A stretch of 64,000 nt of DNA from a virus. The stretch is taken from positions 48,168 to 112,167 of the IMG/VR virus record IMGVR_UViG_3300042445_001170; one strand, written 5' to 3'. This document shows, in pieces, positions 43,499 through 51,176 of this stretch (within the stretch, counting starts at the first letter, position 1; each line of letters opens with the position of its first letter). The notes beneath the pieces were generated by a model. That model worked only from the letters and a program-made list of their open reading frames with translations, ran no database searches and was not told the DNA's origin. The position numbers and the translations under genes were made by a program.

Positions 43499-44008
43499 CT
43501 AGTTGAATCTGCCCTTGGAATCGGTGGTCCTTGAATACTTGACCTCTAGGATGACATCTGTGGATATAAAACCCTGAAGTTCTGCTGAAGGCTCTATGGG
43601 TGATGTCTCGACCACATGAATGCTGTGGAATATTAATTTATCTGTATCTCTGGCATTATTGGCATCCCTGGCTGACTCATCCATTCTGCGGAATAGGTCC
43701 ATCATGAGGTTTCTTATTTCATATACCTCTGTGATATCTGTAGAGTAAATTGTAAATAGGACCTTTTCGCAGGCTATTAGCCAGATGTCCTCAAATGACA
43801 TTCCGATCTTATCGTACACAATATGTTTTTTGCCATTTAGGAATTGATCCATTTCTGGTGACTGCTGAACGGGGATAATAGGAATTATTTCTCTTCCTAG
43901 ATTATCTGAATAGTAGTCATACGGATCAAATATTCCAGCGTCTTTTAATTCTTTCCACAAAAATTTACGAAGCTCAAACATTGCGTCTATTTTATAGTCT
44001 ACCGTCAT
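43499..44008 (-). CDS. Tail terminator/completion protein
   Basis: The 169-residue protein is the last of the connector genes before the major tail protein. Alpha/beta layout with an N-terminal helix (IDAMFELRKFLWKEL), a central strand set and a helix EVYEIRNLMMDLFRRMDESA, as in tail terminators. ATGA overlap with the upstream gene. The 122-bp gap after it holds the SD of the tail protein and a weak -10 (TAAAAT) only. Confidence 0.65.
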   Translation of the reverse strand: MTVDYKIDAMFELRKFLWKELKDAGIFDPYDYYSDNLGREIIPIIPVQQSPEMDQFLNGKKHIVYDKIGMSFEDIWLIACEKVLFTIYSTDITEVYEIRNLMMDLFRRMDESARDANNARDTDKLIFHSIHVVETSPIEPSAELQGFISTDVILEVKYSRTTDSKGRFN

Positions 44009-44793
44009 AGTGAGCCTCCAAATGCTGCCTGTAGTGATGCGTCCGCCTGTGTTCTTATTTTACCAGGACTGAAGCTATATTGCACCTTCTTTATACTAAT
44101 TGGAATATTTAATGCTTTTGTCATTTTTGAGTTAAATATTCTTTGTAGTCCTGATGACTTTATGGATGAATTTACTAGCTGCCCGCCAAAAAATCTTCCG
44201 TAAGATAATGCGAATTGATTTGTTACCTGTGCTCCTCCTGGCCTCTTGACGGTCACTGACGTGCCTTTAGGCATAAACACTGTTTCACCATCTAGTTCAA
44301 ATACTAGGCGCTCAGCGGACCTTGGGCGGATTACTACGGGCATCCCAGTCTCCATCACAAGAGCTTTATTTGCAAATATGTATTTCTTCTTTTGTTTTTT
44401 ATTTTTAGATGGGACTGAAGATTTAGATAATTTAAAATCATAATTGATTCTAAAAGAAAGTCCGTCAGTATCAAATCTAGATAGCCTAAATAGTCTCGAT
44501 GTTGGAACGCCAACCTTGTTCCATTCATAAACGTGATGCAATGATCTTGGTCTTACCCTTGCCTGTGAATCAATATATTCGCCAAAATCTTTTTCTATTT
44601 GATTAAATATTGTTGTTTTAAATAAATTCTTAAACTCAGCATTTGTTGTTAGCTTTGAAAGCACCGCTGCTTCATAATACAAGAATGCAGATACTTGTGC
44701 CACTGTACTATCCCTAAGAACTCCTGGGGCTGAACCTGCCATTAATCTTTCAAGTCCGCTGGCAGTTTGAATTAAGGCTACGCTAGAATCCAA
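44005..44793 (-). CDS. Neck/tail completion protein
   Basis: A TTG at 44793 (GGAG 10 nt upstream, 11-bp overlap with the previous gene) gives 262 residues; a TTG at 44847 is the longer option. The protein is basic with a central KNKKQKKK stretch and beta-rich C-terminal half. Its place between head closure and tail terminator fits an HK97 gp10-like neck component. No strict motif. Confidence 0.65.
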   Translation of the reverse strand: MDSSVALIQTASGLERLMAGSAPGVLRDSTVAQVSAFLYYEAAVLSKLTTNAEFKNLFKTTIFNQIEKDFGEYIDSQARVRPRSLHHVYEWNKVGVPTSRLFRLSRFDTDGLSFRINYDFKLSKSSVPSKNKKQKKKYIFANKALVMETGMPVVIRPRSAERLVFELDGETVFMPKGTSVTVKRPGGAQVTNQFALSYGRFFGGQLVNSSIKSSGLQRIFNSKMTKALNIPISIKKVQYSFSPGKIRTQADASLQAAFGGSL

Positions 44794-45208
44794 TTTCCTG
44801 GTTCTCCGATCTCTTTGCAACAGAGTTGTATGCAAGAACATTACCAAATGGATCGGTAATCGGGGTAGAGCTTATTACCTCAAATACTGTTGGTGTATTG
44901 TTTGGATAATTTATTTCTTTCCATATTACATTGCCAGACATATCTCTAACATTAGTAATCTTTTCTCTATATGTTATCTGGTCTGGTGTTCTGATTTCAA
45001 GCATTTGTTCATTTATGTATCTATTGTTAAATATCTGTTTATCTCCGCCTCGACCAGAACCAGAATTTGAAATTATTCCTTTTGCCGCACATGGCACGGA
45101 CCTAGTAAATATCCATTCCTTTTTAATAGCCCCAGTATTCTCATCCTGAGTGTCTAATTGAAGATAGATGTCTAGCTTCATTGGCATTAATGAAGTTGCT
45201 AGGCTCAT
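44783..45208 (-). CDS. Head closure/stopper protein
   Basis: The 141-residue protein has the head-stopper pattern: DIYLQLDTQDENTGAIKKEW, then a loop with SGSGRGGDK, then strands VRDMSGNVIW and a C-terminal VFEVISSTPITDPFG. Stopper proteins seal the portal after packaging and dock the tail. Upstream neighbour ends at the base before its ATG. Confidence 0.7.
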   Translation of the reverse strand: MSLATSLMPMKLDIYLQLDTQDENTGAIKKEWIFTRSVPCAAKGIISNSGSGRGGDKQIFNNRYINEQMLEIRTPDQITYREKITNVRDMSGNVIWKEINYPNNTPTVFEVISSTPITDPFGNVLAYNSVAKRSENQEIGF

Positions 45209-46186
45209 TTAAATTATAACCATGCCGTTTGTGACATATGGTGCAAGTAATTGATCTGCATATAGACTTCCAGTTCCTTTATGTGCACTATCCATAAATT
45301 CAAACTTCCAGTCAAATGTACTTATGTTTTTTACGTATCTATCTTTCCAAGTACGATCTTTTTCAAAGTACTGCTGCATTAATGTCAGGCAAGCTTCAGA
45401 CACATTATCTGGCACACGCTCCCAACCGTACCATCCAGTAACAACATATTTATAATCTTTTTTAAAAGCTCCAAAGTAGGATCTATCATTAATGCTTGGA
45501 GGAACTAGCCCATTAGCTGTGTATACTAAATTGTCATACATATCTTGTTTATTTACTGCAAGACCATAATTTGATTCAGATATCTTTAAATCATAGGGCC
45601 AATTATTAATTTGTGACGGATAATCTTTTAGCACAATGTCTTCTTCTTTAAGAACGGTAATCCCAATAATTCTTGTTTTTAATGGAAGTATGTCTGTTCC
45701 ATTGCCATACTGCGTCTCTGTCATATATCTTTGTGAAAAGAATTGATTTGTATAAGCATCAATTAGTTTTCTTGCATATCGTTCTGCATTTTTTAATTCA
45801 TTATATGACCTATAGTTTGGATCAGATACGTCTGTTCCAACATTTAGTCTATCAAGAGATTCAGAAATGCTGACGTATGGTCTAACAACATCTAGTATTT
45901 GCTTGTGTGTTGTTGGTGTTCCATTTACAGAATAGCTCCATGTAATTTCTAATGTTGGCTCATTAAAATTAGATGCGGCTTGTGGAATTATAATTTCATA
46001 AGTTCCAAAATCTGAATCCAACTTTGTTGCAGTGTAGGAGGCTGACGGCAGGCTACCAAACGGTGCTCCGTCTGGGTTTGATCTTTTAACTAATGCAGTG
46101 ACTGTTCCATCTGCATCGGTTATTTCACCTGCCCAGTAAATTTTAGTTATTACTCTTGAGGCTTGATCTTTATATATTTCTGCCAT
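45209..46186 (-). CDS. Head-tail connector with Ig-like N-terminal part
   Basis: The 325-residue protein has a beta N-terminal part (about 1-100, with TYEIIIPQAASNFNEPTLEI) fused to a helical connector part (ELKNAERYARKLIDAYTNQFF, then VPDNVSEACLTLMQQYF) that resembles HK97 gp6-like adaptors, which bind under the portal. The extra N-terminal domain is longer than in typical adaptors. Confidence 0.65.
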   Translation of the reverse strand: MAEIYKDQASRVITKIYWAGEITDADGTVTALVKRSNPDGAPFGSLPSASYTATKLDSDFGTYEIIIPQAASNFNEPTLEITWSYSVNGTPTTHKQILDVVRPYVSISESLDRLNVGTDVSDPNYRSYNELKNAERYARKLIDAYTNQFFSQRYMTETQYGNGTDILPLKTRIIGITVLKEEDIVLKDYPSQINNWPYDLKISESNYGLAVNKQDMYDNLVYTANGLVPPSINDRSYFGAFKKDYKYVVTGWYGWERVPDNVSEACLTLMQQYFEKDRTWKDRYVKNISTFDWKFEFMDSAHKGTGSLYADQLLAPYVTNGMVII

Positions 46187-46202
46187 TAACTTATGTTAAC
46201 GT

Positions 46203-46595
46203 TTAGTTATAGAAGTCTTGAACTTCCTTTGGTGTCGCTAAACGAAAACCCTCCTCTGTATCAAAGATTTTTTGAGCATCTTCTTCTGACATAGCCACAA
46301 AAGGATGGTCCTTTGTAAAAGTTTTTCCATGAATATCGTATCTCATGTTCTCTCTTGTCATTCTAACTAAGATTGTATCTTCAGCCTGTGCCTTTGGGTC
46401 AAACTTTGGAAGAATTTCAATTTCTTCTGTGTCCTTCTCAATTGCATCTAATGTGCTTTGATATACGCTCCAAGTAACGCCTTCTTCTGCTAGAGCAGCA
46501 ATAATGTCTTTTTTATTCTTTAGGCCTTCTGTATCAACCGCAAAATCTGTTGCAATTATTTTTAATTCAGCTACCTTTAATGTGTCAAACGACAT
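46203..46595 (-). CDS. Capsid-associated protein with SAP/HeH-like N-terminus
   Basis: The 130-residue protein starts with TLKVAELKIIATDFAVDTEG and KNKKDIIAALAEEGV, a helix-extended-helix (SAP/LEM-like) motif seen in phage head-fibre and head-completion proteins. The C-terminal part has small strands (TILVRMTRENMRYDIHGK). SD AGGAG, own promoter upstream. Probably a head decoration or connector factor. Confidence 0.65.
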   Translation of the reverse strand: MSFDTLKVAELKIIATDFAVDTEGLKNKKDIIAALAEEGVTWSVYQSTLDAIEKDTEEIEILPKFDPKAQAEDTILVRMTRENMRYDIHGKTFTKDHPFVAMSEEDAQKIFDTEEGFRLATPKEVQDFYN

Positions 46596-46625
46596 ATTCT
46601 ATTTCTCCTTTTTCTAGGTCCTTTA

Positions 46626-46654
46626 ATTATAGCATTGTTAAATTTAAATGAAAA
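46626..46654 (-). promoter_or_regulatory. Promoter after the capsid terminator
   Basis: -10 TATAAT with TGC extension (46626-46631), 17-nt spacer, -35 TTTTCA (46649-46654), the latter being the U-tract of the terminator. It restarts transcription for the connector genes. Confidence 0.6.
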
Positions 46655-46676
46655 GCCCCCAAAATTAATTGGGGGC
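46655..46676 (-). terminator. Intrinsic terminator after the major capsid gene
   Basis: Stem GCCCCCAA/TTGGGGGC (8 bp), 6-nt AT loop, then CTTTTCATTT on the minus strand; 26 nt after the stop codon. Confidence 0.87.
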
Positions 46677-46702
46677 CTTTCGGTAGTTTAATTCTTAATT
46701 AA

Positions 46703-47752
46703 TTAAGAAGCAACCTTAACGTTCTTTACAACTACCCAAGCGTCTGCCTGCTCGATTTGAACGCCAACACGAGTATACATTGTGTACTCGATTGAGTCCT
46801 TACGTGGCCAGAAGAAGCGGTAAACAGTAACATCACGCTTGATACCAATAACAACGTTATTTGGGAATGTCAAGTGGATATCTCCGTGTGAACCTGATGG
46901 GCTTGCGTATGTACCTGTCTGTGTCTCAGGAAGCAATGGAACTTCAACGATTGGAATACCAAATGCGTATGGAGCGACATAACCTGCTGGACCACCAAGA
47001 ACTGGAACATCTCCACGGATGATGCCTGAAGCAATGTCCTGTGGGTTAACATTCTGAATGTTTGTTGATGTTGAGTATAGGTAATCTTGGATCAAGTTTG
47101 ATCCTGCAAGGAAGCGAAGGTCTGTACGACGTTGCTTGTACTTACGTGGAAGAGCCTTAAGAGCTGAGTTAAATACTGCACGAGAAACTGCAGCACCTGC
47201 AGCATCGACAACGTGACCGCTTGTCTTTGCCTTCTTAACTACACCGTCAAAAGACTTGTATAGTGCATCGCTTGAAAGTGATGTATCACCGTTAAGAATA
47301 ACATCTTCGATGTCATTTCCTGCCTGTGTTGCCATCATACGTGCAATGTGATCTTCTAGATCTGCACCTTCAATGTTGTCTTCTAGAGACTCTGTTGAAA
47401 GCTCCCAGTCCATGCGAAGCTTCTTAGTTGTGAGAGAAATTTTTGAGAAAGTAACACCTGAGTTAGCTCCTGTGTTTTCGCCTTCAGATGCAAGCTTTAC
47501 AAGCTTCTCTCCTACGGACATACGATCAATTTCTGTTGTGTCAGCTTTCATGCGGACTGTACGTGCAACCTTACCAATTACGGTAGCATCGAACATATAG
47601 TCCAAGAATCGTGCTGATTGTTCTGGGTTTAGAAGTCCACCGTTGCCATTTTCTGAAGCAACATGAACGCCTGAACCACCTGTTGAAGAACCGAACCCAG
47701 TTGATACTGTTGCACCAGCTGCTGCGGCCTTTTCTAATAATTCATTACTCAT
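46703..47752 (-). CDS. Major capsid protein (HK97 fold)
   Basis: The 349-residue protein shows the HK97 pattern: a flexible Gly/Ser N-terminus, MKADTTEIDRMSVGEKLV, LTTKKLRMDWELSTESLEDN (spine helix and E-loop region), DIEDVILNGDTS, a P-domain and a C-terminal region with FPNNVVIGIKRDVTVYRFF and YTRVGVQIEQADAW. It is preceded by the protease-scaffold gene and followed by a strong terminator. No cross-linking Lys/Asn pair can be assigned by eye. Confidence 0.92.
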   Translation of the reverse strand: MSNELLEKAAAAGATVSTGFGSSTGGSGVHVASENGNGGLLNPEQSARFLDYMFDATVIGKVARTVRMKADTTEIDRMSVGEKLVKLASEGENTGANSGVTFSKISLTTKKLRMDWELSTESLEDNIEGADLEDHIARMMATQAGNDIEDVILNGDTSLSSDALYKSFDGVVKKAKTSGHVVDAAGAAVSRAVFNSALKALPRKYKQRRTDLRFLAGSNLIQDYLYSTSTNIQNVNPQDIASGIIRGDVPVLGGPAGYVAPYAFGIPIVEVPLLPETQTGTYASPSGSHGDIHLTFPNNVVIGIKRDVTVYRFFWPRKDSIEYTMYTRVGVQIEQADAWVVVKNVKVAS

Positions 47753-47773
47753 TTTTATTTCACCTACCTTATT

Positions 47774-48352
47774 TTAGTTAAAGATTTCATTTACGGAACC
47801 GAGGAAAGCTCCAGACCATTTTGATTTTGATTTGGTAAATACCTCAGACCCGCCAAGGTCAGAGGACTTCTTAATTGCGGTATCGCCTTCTACGGCATCA
47901 ACCTGCTTTTGAACACCATCAATGGTGCCCTTTATTTCTGTCACAGCTGCACTAAGTGCACTGTGCTTTTCTGCCAACTCAGAAATTCTATCATCGACGC
48001 TCTTGCTGAAAGCTTCAACAGATGTTTTAATTTCTGTAACTTGTGCAGCATTTGCTTCTGTAGCTTTTGTGAGTGTCTCTGCGAAAAAGCCTTTGAGATC
48101 GCCTAACATTTTTGCAAAATCAGGTTCATCAACCATAACTTCTACTGTATCGGCTGCTTTTTCAACGTTGTCGGCAGAGGTATCTTCAGCTGTAACTTCT
48201 ACAGCTTCCAATGATTTGTCAAAAAGATTGACATTTGATTCATCGTTAGCTTCCGCTACGACTTCCTCAACTTCTGGAGTAACTTCGGCTGGCGCTTCAA
48301 CAATTGCTTCTGCAACTACTTCTGCATCATTACCTACATTAAGTTTTTCCAT
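47774..48352 (-). CDS. Nested scaffold protein from an internal start
   Basis: An in-frame ATG at 48352 (Met263 of the protease gene) has AAGGAGGT exactly 6 nt upstream, the strongest SD in the head module; the SD itself encodes E-G-G. The product would be 192 residues: acidic, helical, no Cys. This mirrors lambda C/Nu3, where scaffold is made in excess from inside the protease gene. Confidence 0.7.
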   Translation of the reverse strand: MEKLNVGNDAEVVAEAIVEAPAEVTPEVEEVVAEANDESNVNLFDKSLEAVEVTAEDTSADNVEKAADTVEVMVDEPDFAKMLGDLKGFFAETLTKATEANAAQVTEIKTSVEAFSKSVDDRISELAEKHSALSAAVTEIKGTIDGVQKQVDAVEGDTAIKKSSDLGGSEVFTKSKSKWSGAFLGSVNEIFN

Positions 48353-49138
48353 GTCATTACCTCCTTCTACGTTTGCCTGTTTTGCTAATTGTGTTTCAGG
48401 CAACGGTAATCTTGACTTCTTAAATGAAGCAAGAATTTTATCTATTTCTTTTGACTTGTTAATGTCTGAACTTTCTACCCAACCGATTAGCGCAGCTGGT
48501 TTTCCAGATATTGGTGAATCAAAAGTTTTTTCTGTAGACATAAACACTGAGTCGCTGTCTTCGCAATAAAAAATATTTTCTGTTACTACATTTGTAGCAA
48601 GGCCTTTGTAAATCATTTGTCCATTAACCTTTTCGATTGATAGAATGTTACATAGCTCATTTGCTGGTGAGTCAACAATTGAAAGTTCAACAAGATCATA
48701 GTCTTTAATAAATCTTACTGCCTCTCCTGTTGCTTTGTTAACTTCATTGTCAGACTCTTTAATTTTTCCGCCGATTGAAAAACCAGAAAGAGTGCCGTCA
48801 AGAACTTTTTCCCAAGTATCTTGTGCACCCTTTGAAATGTATGAAGTTACATAAACGCCATTGTAAAAAGTTTGAGACTTTTGGTCATAGTATGTTTCTG
48901 GCTTAAATGAAACAACTTTACCAACTGCAATTGACTGATGCATCTCACGAAGATTTCCTCTGAAATTTTCAAAAGCTTTTACGCTTGCTTCTGCTGTGAC
49001 TACATCGCCTGTCTGGTCAACATTGTCTAATGTTGCAAAACCAGATACAGTTCTATTTTCTCGGTTGACCTTAGTAAATGGAATCGACAAATGTAAGTTG
49101 TCGCCATTACTAGACCAATGGCCTTTTTCAATGTTCAT
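47774..49138 (-). CDS. Prohead protease fused to scaffold
   Basis: The 454-residue protein combines two parts. Residues 1-180 are an HK97-type (U35) prohead protease: His67 (EMHQSIAVG), SGFSIGG with Ser121 as likely nucleophile, and DLVELSIVDSPAN. Residues about 263-454 are acidic and helical (VEEVVAEAN, then ATEANAAQVTEIKTSVEAF), as in scaffolding proteins. The region between (180-262) has an extra domain of unknown role. A perfect internal SD precedes Met263. Confidence 0.88.
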   Translation of the reverse strand: MNIEKGHWSSNGDNLHLSIPFTKVNRENRTVSGFATLDNVDQTGDVVTAEASVKAFENFRGNLREMHQSIAVGKVVSFKPETYYDQKSQTFYNGVYVTSYISKGAQDTWEKVLDGTLSGFSIGGKIKESDNEVNKATGEAVRFIKDYDLVELSIVDSPANELCNILSIEKVNGQMIYKGLATNVVTENIFYCEDSDSVFMSTEKTFDSPISGKPAALIGWVESSDINKSKEIDKILASFKKSRLPLPETQLAKQANVEGGNDMEKLNVGNDAEVVAEAIVEAPAEVTPEVEEVVAEANDESNVNLFDKSLEAVEVTAEDTSADNVEKAADTVEVMVDEPDFAKMLGDLKGFFAETLTKATEANAAQVTEIKTSVEAFSKSVDDRISELAEKHSALSAAVTEIKGTIDGVQKQVDAVEGDTAIKKSSDLGGSEVFTKSKSKWSGAFLGSVNEIFN

Positions 49139-49191
49139 ATGCTTAATTTTAGTGGTTTATCTACTATAACGCAAATAACAGTTGATTAAAC

Positions 49192-50784
49192 TTATTTGAC
49201 TTTTGGACCATCGCCTTTGGGGTTTCTGGCCTCTCCGCTTTTATCTGGGGCATTTGCGGATCTTTGCTGATCTCGCAATCTATTGCCAGTAGACTTGGCA
49301 TTTTGATCAGCCACTTGCTGTGGCTTTAAATCTACCATTTCGTCCCCGCCGTCGACGGTTGTCATATTTTTTCTAATACGGACTTCGTTAGGGGTAATTA
49401 CCTGCATTCTCAAATAGATTTCATCAATACGGCTTTGAGTCTCTTCGTCTGTGAGACTGAGCTCGTTAAACTTTAATTGAACAACATCTGTTTTTTCTGC
49501 AATTAAATAATTTAATTTCTTTTCAAGTCTATCTTGCGCTGGGCGGCAAACTTGCTCTTTAAATGTCTTATCCGCATCCCTAGCAGCGGCCAAGTTGATT
49601 CCTTCTGGGATACCTATTTTGCTAATTGGAACACGATGAGCCAAAAGGATTTCATCTCTATTAGACTTACGATAGATATTAAATGAAGACTCTTGCTCCC
49701 CTGCTTCAATTGGCTCCATCTTAAATTCGGTCTTTGAGTCTGGGGTATCTGCTGGAAGCGGGATATACAATGATCTGTGGTTCTTACCCTTTAATCCAAC
49801 CTGGAAAAATTCAAGAAGTTTTCTTTCTGATTCTGGTGAGAGCTTTGCTCCCTTTACTGTAATAATGTATCTTGGGACCGCCTTGTTTTCAAAGTAGTCT
49901 AGGTTATATCTTCCAGCAAATTCATTTCCTGCCAGTGCTTGCTGCGCTGCAATGATGTCTGGGACTCCGTAGTAGTTGTTCATTGGAGTGTATTTCTTTA
50001 AGTGGATAATTTCATTTGGTCGATCTTCTTGTCCTGCAATTGGGCTTGGTGTTTCTAAGTCTCCAAAATTACGGAAGAATACAGCCTTGCCGTAAAGTAG
50101 CTGAATGAATCCGTCACGGAATCTACGCACACGCATTGTTTTAGCTGGTATATGGCCGATATAGCCTATGTCTCCTGCTGTTGTGCGTCCTACCTCTATG
50201 TAGCCATTTCCAGTTGCCTCAAGGTCTGTGTAGGCCTTTATAAGGGTCTCTGTAAAAGACTCTTCTTCATTACAATCGTCAAGCCATTTGTCTAGCTGTG
50301 TTTTAATTCTATCAATTTTTGCACGGGCCCTGTCTAATTGTTTGTCATCATTAATGGCATCCATTGCATCTTTAGCCTTTGATGTTTCTGCGAACATATA
50401 TCCAAGACCAACAATATTCGAAACCTTTGCATTAATTGCTGCGTAGTTATATGTTGAAACTTCATAAATTTTTGACAGATACTCTAGATTATAGGTTGGC
50501 TCTACAAGATCAAATAATGCATACCCGCTAATTGCTTGCTGCAAAAGGTTTTGCTGTGTGCCGACGCCAGAAGTTCCTACAAAGGCTTTTGAAAAATCAC
50601 GGTTAATTTTACGTTTAAAATTTGTTCCAAGACCTCTTAACTTTTTAATCTCATCTAGGCCTATCTTGAATGGATCTTCGTGCTCCTCGGATTTTTGAAA
50701 ATGGAACCAGTCTGAGGTGTTGGATATATCGATAGTGTTTCCATTATCAATCTCGTCTTCTAAAAATTCTACTTTTCTATTCAT
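49192..50784 (-). CDS. Portal protein
   Basis: The 530-residue protein has the HK97/SPP1-like portal pattern: SKIYEVSTYNYAAINAKVSNIVG, GNGYIEVGRTTAGDIGYIGHI, HLKKYTPMNNYYGVPDIIAAQ, and DEILLAHRVPISKIGIPEG followed by NLAAARDADKTFKEQVCRPAQDR, split here over helices at the wing/stem. It forms the dodecameric DNA gate and binds the terminase. The C-terminus is polar and disordered. Confidence 0.88.
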   Translation of the reverse strand: MNRKVEFLEDEIDNGNTIDISNTSDWFHFQKSEEHEDPFKIGLDEIKKLRGLGTNFKRKINRDFSKAFVGTSGVGTQQNLLQQAISGYALFDLVEPTYNLEYLSKIYEVSTYNYAAINAKVSNIVGLGYMFAETSKAKDAMDAINDDKQLDRARAKIDRIKTQLDKWLDDCNEEESFTETLIKAYTDLEATGNGYIEVGRTTAGDIGYIGHIPAKTMRVRRFRDGFIQLLYGKAVFFRNFGDLETPSPIAGQEDRPNEIIHLKKYTPMNNYYGVPDIIAAQQALAGNEFAGRYNLDYFENKAVPRYIITVKGAKLSPESERKLLEFFQVGLKGKNHRSLYIPLPADTPDSKTEFKMEPIEAGEQESSFNIYRKSNRDEILLAHRVPISKIGIPEGINLAAARDADKTFKEQVCRPAQDRLEKKLNYLIAEKTDVVQLKFNELSLTDEETQSRIDEIYLRMQVITPNEVRIRKNMTTVDGGDEMVDLKPQQVADQNAKSTGNRLRDQQRSANAPDKSGEARNPKGDGPKVK

Positions 50785-51118
50785 GAACTTTACCGCCTCT
50801 TAGTACTGAGTCTTTGTAGACTCCGATATCGTATGGGTCTGGTGGGAGTCCCCACTTAAGTCTTTGTTCTTGCTCTGCAAGCTCTTCGTCATTAATTTTT
50901 CTGCGGCCAGATAGGAACTTGGGTTGGCCTTCGTCAATACCGAATGAGCGAACTTCTCTAGCCAAAGCATCGATTCTGGATTTATTGCCTTTGATTGATG
51001 TGATCGAAAGAAAATTGCCATCGTCGTCTCCAATCCATCTGCCATCTGGCATTTCCCAGACATAGATTCCTAGGGTCGTCTCTTCAACAATTTTAGTGTT
51101 TTTCTTTAAGATATCCAT
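50777..51118 (-). CDS. Conserved-looking small protein next to the portal
   Basis: The ATG at 51118 gives 113 residues (a TTG at 51127 is possible). The pattern LGIYVWEMPDGRWIGDDDGNF, then GIDEGQPKFLSGRRKI, then GLPPDPYDIG looks like a short protein family I have seen beside actinophage portal genes. It overlaps the portal start by 8 bp. TGG TATGAT lies 8 nt upstream of the ATG as a possible near-leaderless promoter. Function unknown. Confidence 0.7.
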   Translation of the reverse strand: MDILKKNTKIVEETTLGIYVWEMPDGRWIGDDDGNFLSITSIKGNKSRIDALAREVRSFGIDEGQPKFLSGRRKINDEELAEQEQRLKWGLPPDPYDIGVYKDSVLRGGKVHE

Positions 51119-51176
51119 AGACCACAATCATACCATTATCTGGTGCCAAAGTCCATATTTTGTAACAGAGAATGCA

